This document shows positions 50,744 through 52,945 of a stretch of DNA of 52,945 nt, in pieces (the first letter of the stretch is position 1; each line of letters opens with the position of its first letter). The position numbers were made by a program, and so were the translations under genes. This DNA comes from Planctomycetota bacterium. Its GTDB lineage: Bacteria; Planctomycetota; Phycisphaerae; UBA1845; UTPLA1. The stretch spans positions 1 through 52,945 of the forward strand of contig JACRIM010000057.1 in the NCBI GenBank assembly GCA_016235815.1. Direction: 5' to 3'. Below the pieces are notes generated by a model that saw only the letters and a program-made list of their open reading frames with translations, did no database searches and was not told the origin of the DNA.

Positions 50744-51471
50744 CTACTTTTCCGGCTCATTCCTCGGACGACCGCGCGGGTTCAGCGTCGATTCCAGGCC
50801 CAGCCGCGTCGCCGCGCGCCGAATCCACGCCTTCATGCCGAACGGCGTCCCGCGAACCACGCTTCGACGAACCGCCGACAACTCCGCCGCCGTCTCGGCC
50901 TGATTCACACGCTCGGTCCAGCCGCGCGGCCGATCCACCGGGCCGTCGACCAGCCACTCCGGCCGACGACGCGCGGCGATGTCGTGCAAACTCGACCATT
51001 GCCAATCCTCCGCGCGGCCCACCAACCTCGCCCGCAGCGGGTTCCGCTCGACATAGCGTAGCACCGTCAGCAAATGCAAGTCCTGCTGAATCGGGAACGC
51101 CTTGAATCGGCCCTGCCAGATGTGGCCGCTGCCGCGATGGCGCCGATGGTGCCGGCGAACGTGCGACGTGAGCAGCCACTGCATCCACCGCGAGAGGTCG
51201 CCGTCGTGTCGCGGCCACAGCACAAGATGAAAATGGTTGGGCATGAAGCAGTAGCCGAGCACACGTATGGACAGGCGTTCGCACGCCGGGGCAAAGAGAT
51301 CACGAAAGGCTTCATAATCGGCGTCGTCGCGAAAGACGCGGGACCGGCCATTGCCGCGGTTGATGACGTGGTAACAGATTCCACCGATGGCAGCACGAGC
51401 GGTTCGAGGCATGAGGACGAAGCATACACCACCGGTGGCCCCGGTCAACAGAAAAGTTGAATGACCCCTTT
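50732..51471 (-). mobile_element. RAYT element bounded by inverted REP sequences (REPtron)
   Basis: The transposase gene is flanked by inverted copies of a 21-base sequence with core GGGGTCATTCTACTTTTC: left at 50732-50752, right (one mismatch) at 51451-51471. The left copy overlaps the transposase stop codon. Related solo copies lie at 52568-52588 and 52633-52653. Confidence 0.75.
50744..51412 (-). CDS. REP-associated tyrosine transposase (RAYT, Y1/HUH type)
   Basis: A 222-residue single-strand transposase of the IS200/IS605-related RAYT group. The HUH motif is PNHFHLV; upstream is GICYHVINRGNGRSRVF and VLGYCFMPNHFHLVLWP, downstream WQGRFKAFPI and YVERNPLRARLVGRAEDWQWSS, with the catalytic Tyr expected in LRYVERNP. 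RAYTs act on REP hairpins by nicking single-stranded DNA. The ATG at 51412 (MPRTARAAIGG) is chosen as it matches the family start. It ends in RGRPRNEPEK. Appears intact. Confidence 0.92.
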   Translation of the reverse strand: MPRTARAAIGGICYHVINRGNGRSRVFRDDADYEAFRDLFAPACERLSIRVLGYCFMPNHFHLVLWPRHDGDLSRWMQWLLTSHVRRHHRRHRGSGHIWQGRFKAFPIQQDLHLLTVLRYVERNPLRARLVGRAEDWQWSSLHDIAARRRPEWLVDGPVDRPRGWTERVNQAETAAELSAVRRSVVRGTPFGMKAWIRRAATRLGLESTLNPRGRPRNEPEK

Positions 51472-51532
51472 ACCTCCCAATTGCAGGCGAATCGGTAGGC
51501 ATGGTAGAGTGCCAGTGTACTGCGCCCGCACC

Positions 51533-52435
51533 TCATACGATTCTAACGGGATCGAAACTTACATTGCTTAATCCAAGTTCGCGAATAATCCTAAAAACCT
51601 TTGGCTTTATCAAGTACCAAGGAGACGCATAGCCGCGAACTAGCTGACGTTCGGGATTATCAGTTAACACTGACCGCCCCCAACACTCCCAAGTTTGAAC
51701 AAAATCAGGAATATTGATGAGATCAAGTTCTTTAGCGTCGTATACAAAGTCTAGTGGTTCGTTATTGGTACAGATGTGCATGTCTCGTTTACATAAGTTA
51801 CATCCCCATCCCGGGCGAGTCTCTCGGCCAAGATTCTTAGAAGCTAAACTCATTCTTGGCATCACAGTTTTGGCAATAATTTGCCAAAATGAGTGTGGCT
51901 TCGCTCCGCCCGTAGCCAAAGTCGGGCGCAGTTCAATACCAGTTACAGAGCAATCAAGCAGTGCCTTCATTAGGCGCTCGCCTACTATCAACTCGAATCC
52001 TGGCCCATGAAATAACCCCCTAAGTGTTGAAGGTAATTTGGGAGGAAGTGCCAAGGAGGACGTTTGTATCGCTCCCGTTCCACAATTCGGGCAAGCTGTT
52101 TTTAGGTCATATGAAGTGCCGTAGCCGGGACTTCTTTTCGACCCTATTGGGTCGCAATCAATTGATATCTTAAGTAACGGAAAGCTACACAGTTCATCAT
52201 CCGAATACTCATGAAATACAATGTGTCGGAATGATAGCCCGCCTTGGACGACAAGATCCAACGCCTTCTTGAGTCGCAGTTCGCCTTCTTCAAACTCACC
52301 TCGAAACGACGCAAGTCCTCGCTCACTTGGCGGTGGGCGCAAATACTCGCCGCAATCGGCCGTTATCAAGAGGCGATGCACTATTTCTCGCCGATCGTTA
52401 GGGATATTAAAGCTTAAACAATGTTTCTTTTTCAT
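51533..52435 (-). CDS. Uncharacterised protein with two CxxC motifs
   Basis: A 300-residue protein. Two Cys pairs, ACPNCGTGA near residue 125 and GCNLCKRDMHIC near residue 211, suggest zinc ribbons, a layout reminiscent of double-CXXCG proteins (SitI6-type immunity proteins of Myxococcus), but I cannot confirm this. Other parts: HIVFHEYSDDELCSFPLLKISID and FELIVGERLMKALLDCSVTGIELRPT. The gene is AT-richer than core genes and lies upstream of the RAYT and DUF4279 genes, on the same strand. Possibly an orphan immunity gene. Confidence 0.5.
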   Translation of the reverse strand: MKKKHCLSFNIPNDRREIVHRLLITADCGEYLRPPPSERGLASFRGEFEEGELRLKKALDLVVQGGLSFRHIVFHEYSDDELCSFPLLKISIDCDPIGSKRSPGYGTSYDLKTACPNCGTGAIQTSSLALPPKLPSTLRGLFHGPGFELIVGERLMKALLDCSVTGIELRPTLATGGAKPHSFWQIIAKTVMPRMSLASKNLGRETRPGWGCNLCKRDMHICTNNEPLDFVYDAKELDLINIPDFVQTWECWGRSVLTDNPERQLVRGYASPWYLIKPKVFRIIRELGLSNVSFDPVRIV

Positions 52436-52540
52436 CTGAAATAATGATCAATTTGAGATACCCACTCTCCGAACCCCATTCGCTCGTACACTTCTTGATA
52501 CAATTGGCGAATCGAATTGAGGTCACTGACATCTGGTCTC

Positions 52541-52653
52541 AAAGGGTAAAAAGGGGTCAAAGGGTAAAAAGGGGTCATTCTACTTTTCCGGCTCCTTCCT
52601 CGGACGACCGCGCGGGTTCAGCGTCGGGGTAAAAAGGGGTCATTCTACTTTTC
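52541..52653 (+). repeat. REP cluster with a copied RAYT 3' end
   Basis: AAAGGGTAAAAAGGGGTC occurs twice in tandem (52541-52558, 52559-52576). Then two REP cores follow (52568-52588, 52633-52653). After the first, 52589-52626 copies the last coding bases of the RAYT gene (compare 50753-50790) with one mismatch, so a piece of the element was duplicated here. Confidence 0.82.
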
Positions 52654-52945
52654 CAGTCCCTTCTCGACAAACGCACTCCTGCCGGCTCATCCAAACGTTA
52701 GAATAACGAGCCCCCCACGCGATTCCAAATCCCACCATCCACGCGACCGAAGTGACGCCCCAACCACAAAACGACGCGACGTCCCTGATCATTCTACCAC
52801 GGCCACCGGCTCGCCCTGCAAAACCCGCACCCGCCGCGACGGCAACCCTCAGCCGCGCAACGACTTATCAAAAAAACGACGCCCGCGTGAAACAGTGAAC
52901 ATCTATGAAGCGATGCGAGTCAAGGTGGACGTTCCGGGTTTGTGG
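52654..52945. other. Right edge of the window, no gene recognised
   Basis: About 290 bases to the window edge. Only short open frames, none with recognisable motifs. Confidence 0.4.

Noticed and set aside
52780-52860. Minus-strand end-like peptide SRRVRVLQGEPVAVVE
   Set aside because: The frame is closed a few codons upstream, so it is at most a gene remnant.

Overview
The window is 53 kb of a high-GC bacterial chromosome, most likely a planctomycete or close relative. That placement is an inference from gene content and style: zinc-ribbon/membrane hybrid proteins, a class II (B12) ribonucleotide reductase, many exported lipoproteins, long gene-free stretches of short repeats, and a Cys-rich secreted protein of a kind I associate with planctomycete metal loci. 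There is no rRNA. Two tRNA genes are visible: Arg-CCG (12321-12394) and Cys-GCA (14621-14694).

Layout. 0.1-6.4 kb, minus strand: an exported beta-carbonic anhydrase, an MFS transporter, two adjacent membrane proteins sharing an N-terminal double zinc-ribbon module (one a rhomboid protease), and ornithine aminotransferase. 6.5-12.1 kb, minus strand: a six-gene cassette reading, in transcription order, Cys-rich secreted protein, HlyD-type adaptor, ABC ATPase, two FtsX/MacB-type permeases and a Cys/His-bearing lipoprotein. I read it as an undescribed metal- or stress-linked tripartite exporter. 12.3-14.7 kb: tRNA-Arg, a STAS protein, a nucleotidyltransferase, a short RlmN-like radical-SAM enzyme and tRNA-Cys. 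14.7-18.75 kb: an AT-richer island flanked by repeats, with a DUF4062-MazG-like fusion facing a two-gene wHTH/HEPN operon. This is the best candidate for a new conflict or defence system.

18.75-31 kb: housekeeping and exported proteins, including a DEAD-box helicase, a CBS protein, NrdJ with a clear promoter carrying two NrdR-like boxes and a terminator, a methyltransferase, a DUF1579 protein, an ArsR regulator with a palindromic operator, MmgE/PrpD and an MBL-fold hydrolase. 31-46 kb: TsaB, a second STAS protein, a cell-surface glycan group (two GT-C enzymes and an O-antigen-ligase/TPR protein) joined to arginine deiminase, a Panacea/RelE-type toxin-antitoxin pair, a histone-deacetylase-like amidohydrolase, GlyA and a diguanylate cyclase. 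46-53 kb: an alpha/beta-hydrolase lipoprotein, a TetR and a WYL regulator, several repeat families, a RAYT transposase bounded by inverted REP sequences, and candidate orphan immunity genes (DUF4279 and a CxxC protein).

Several genes (12104-, 12851+, 27435-, 41316-, 30190+, perhaps 16887-) have a -10 hexamer only 5-8 bases before the start codon and no Shine-Dalgarno, which suggests leaderless mRNAs. Others have strong SD sequences.

All family assignments come from reading motifs by eye. No database search was run.
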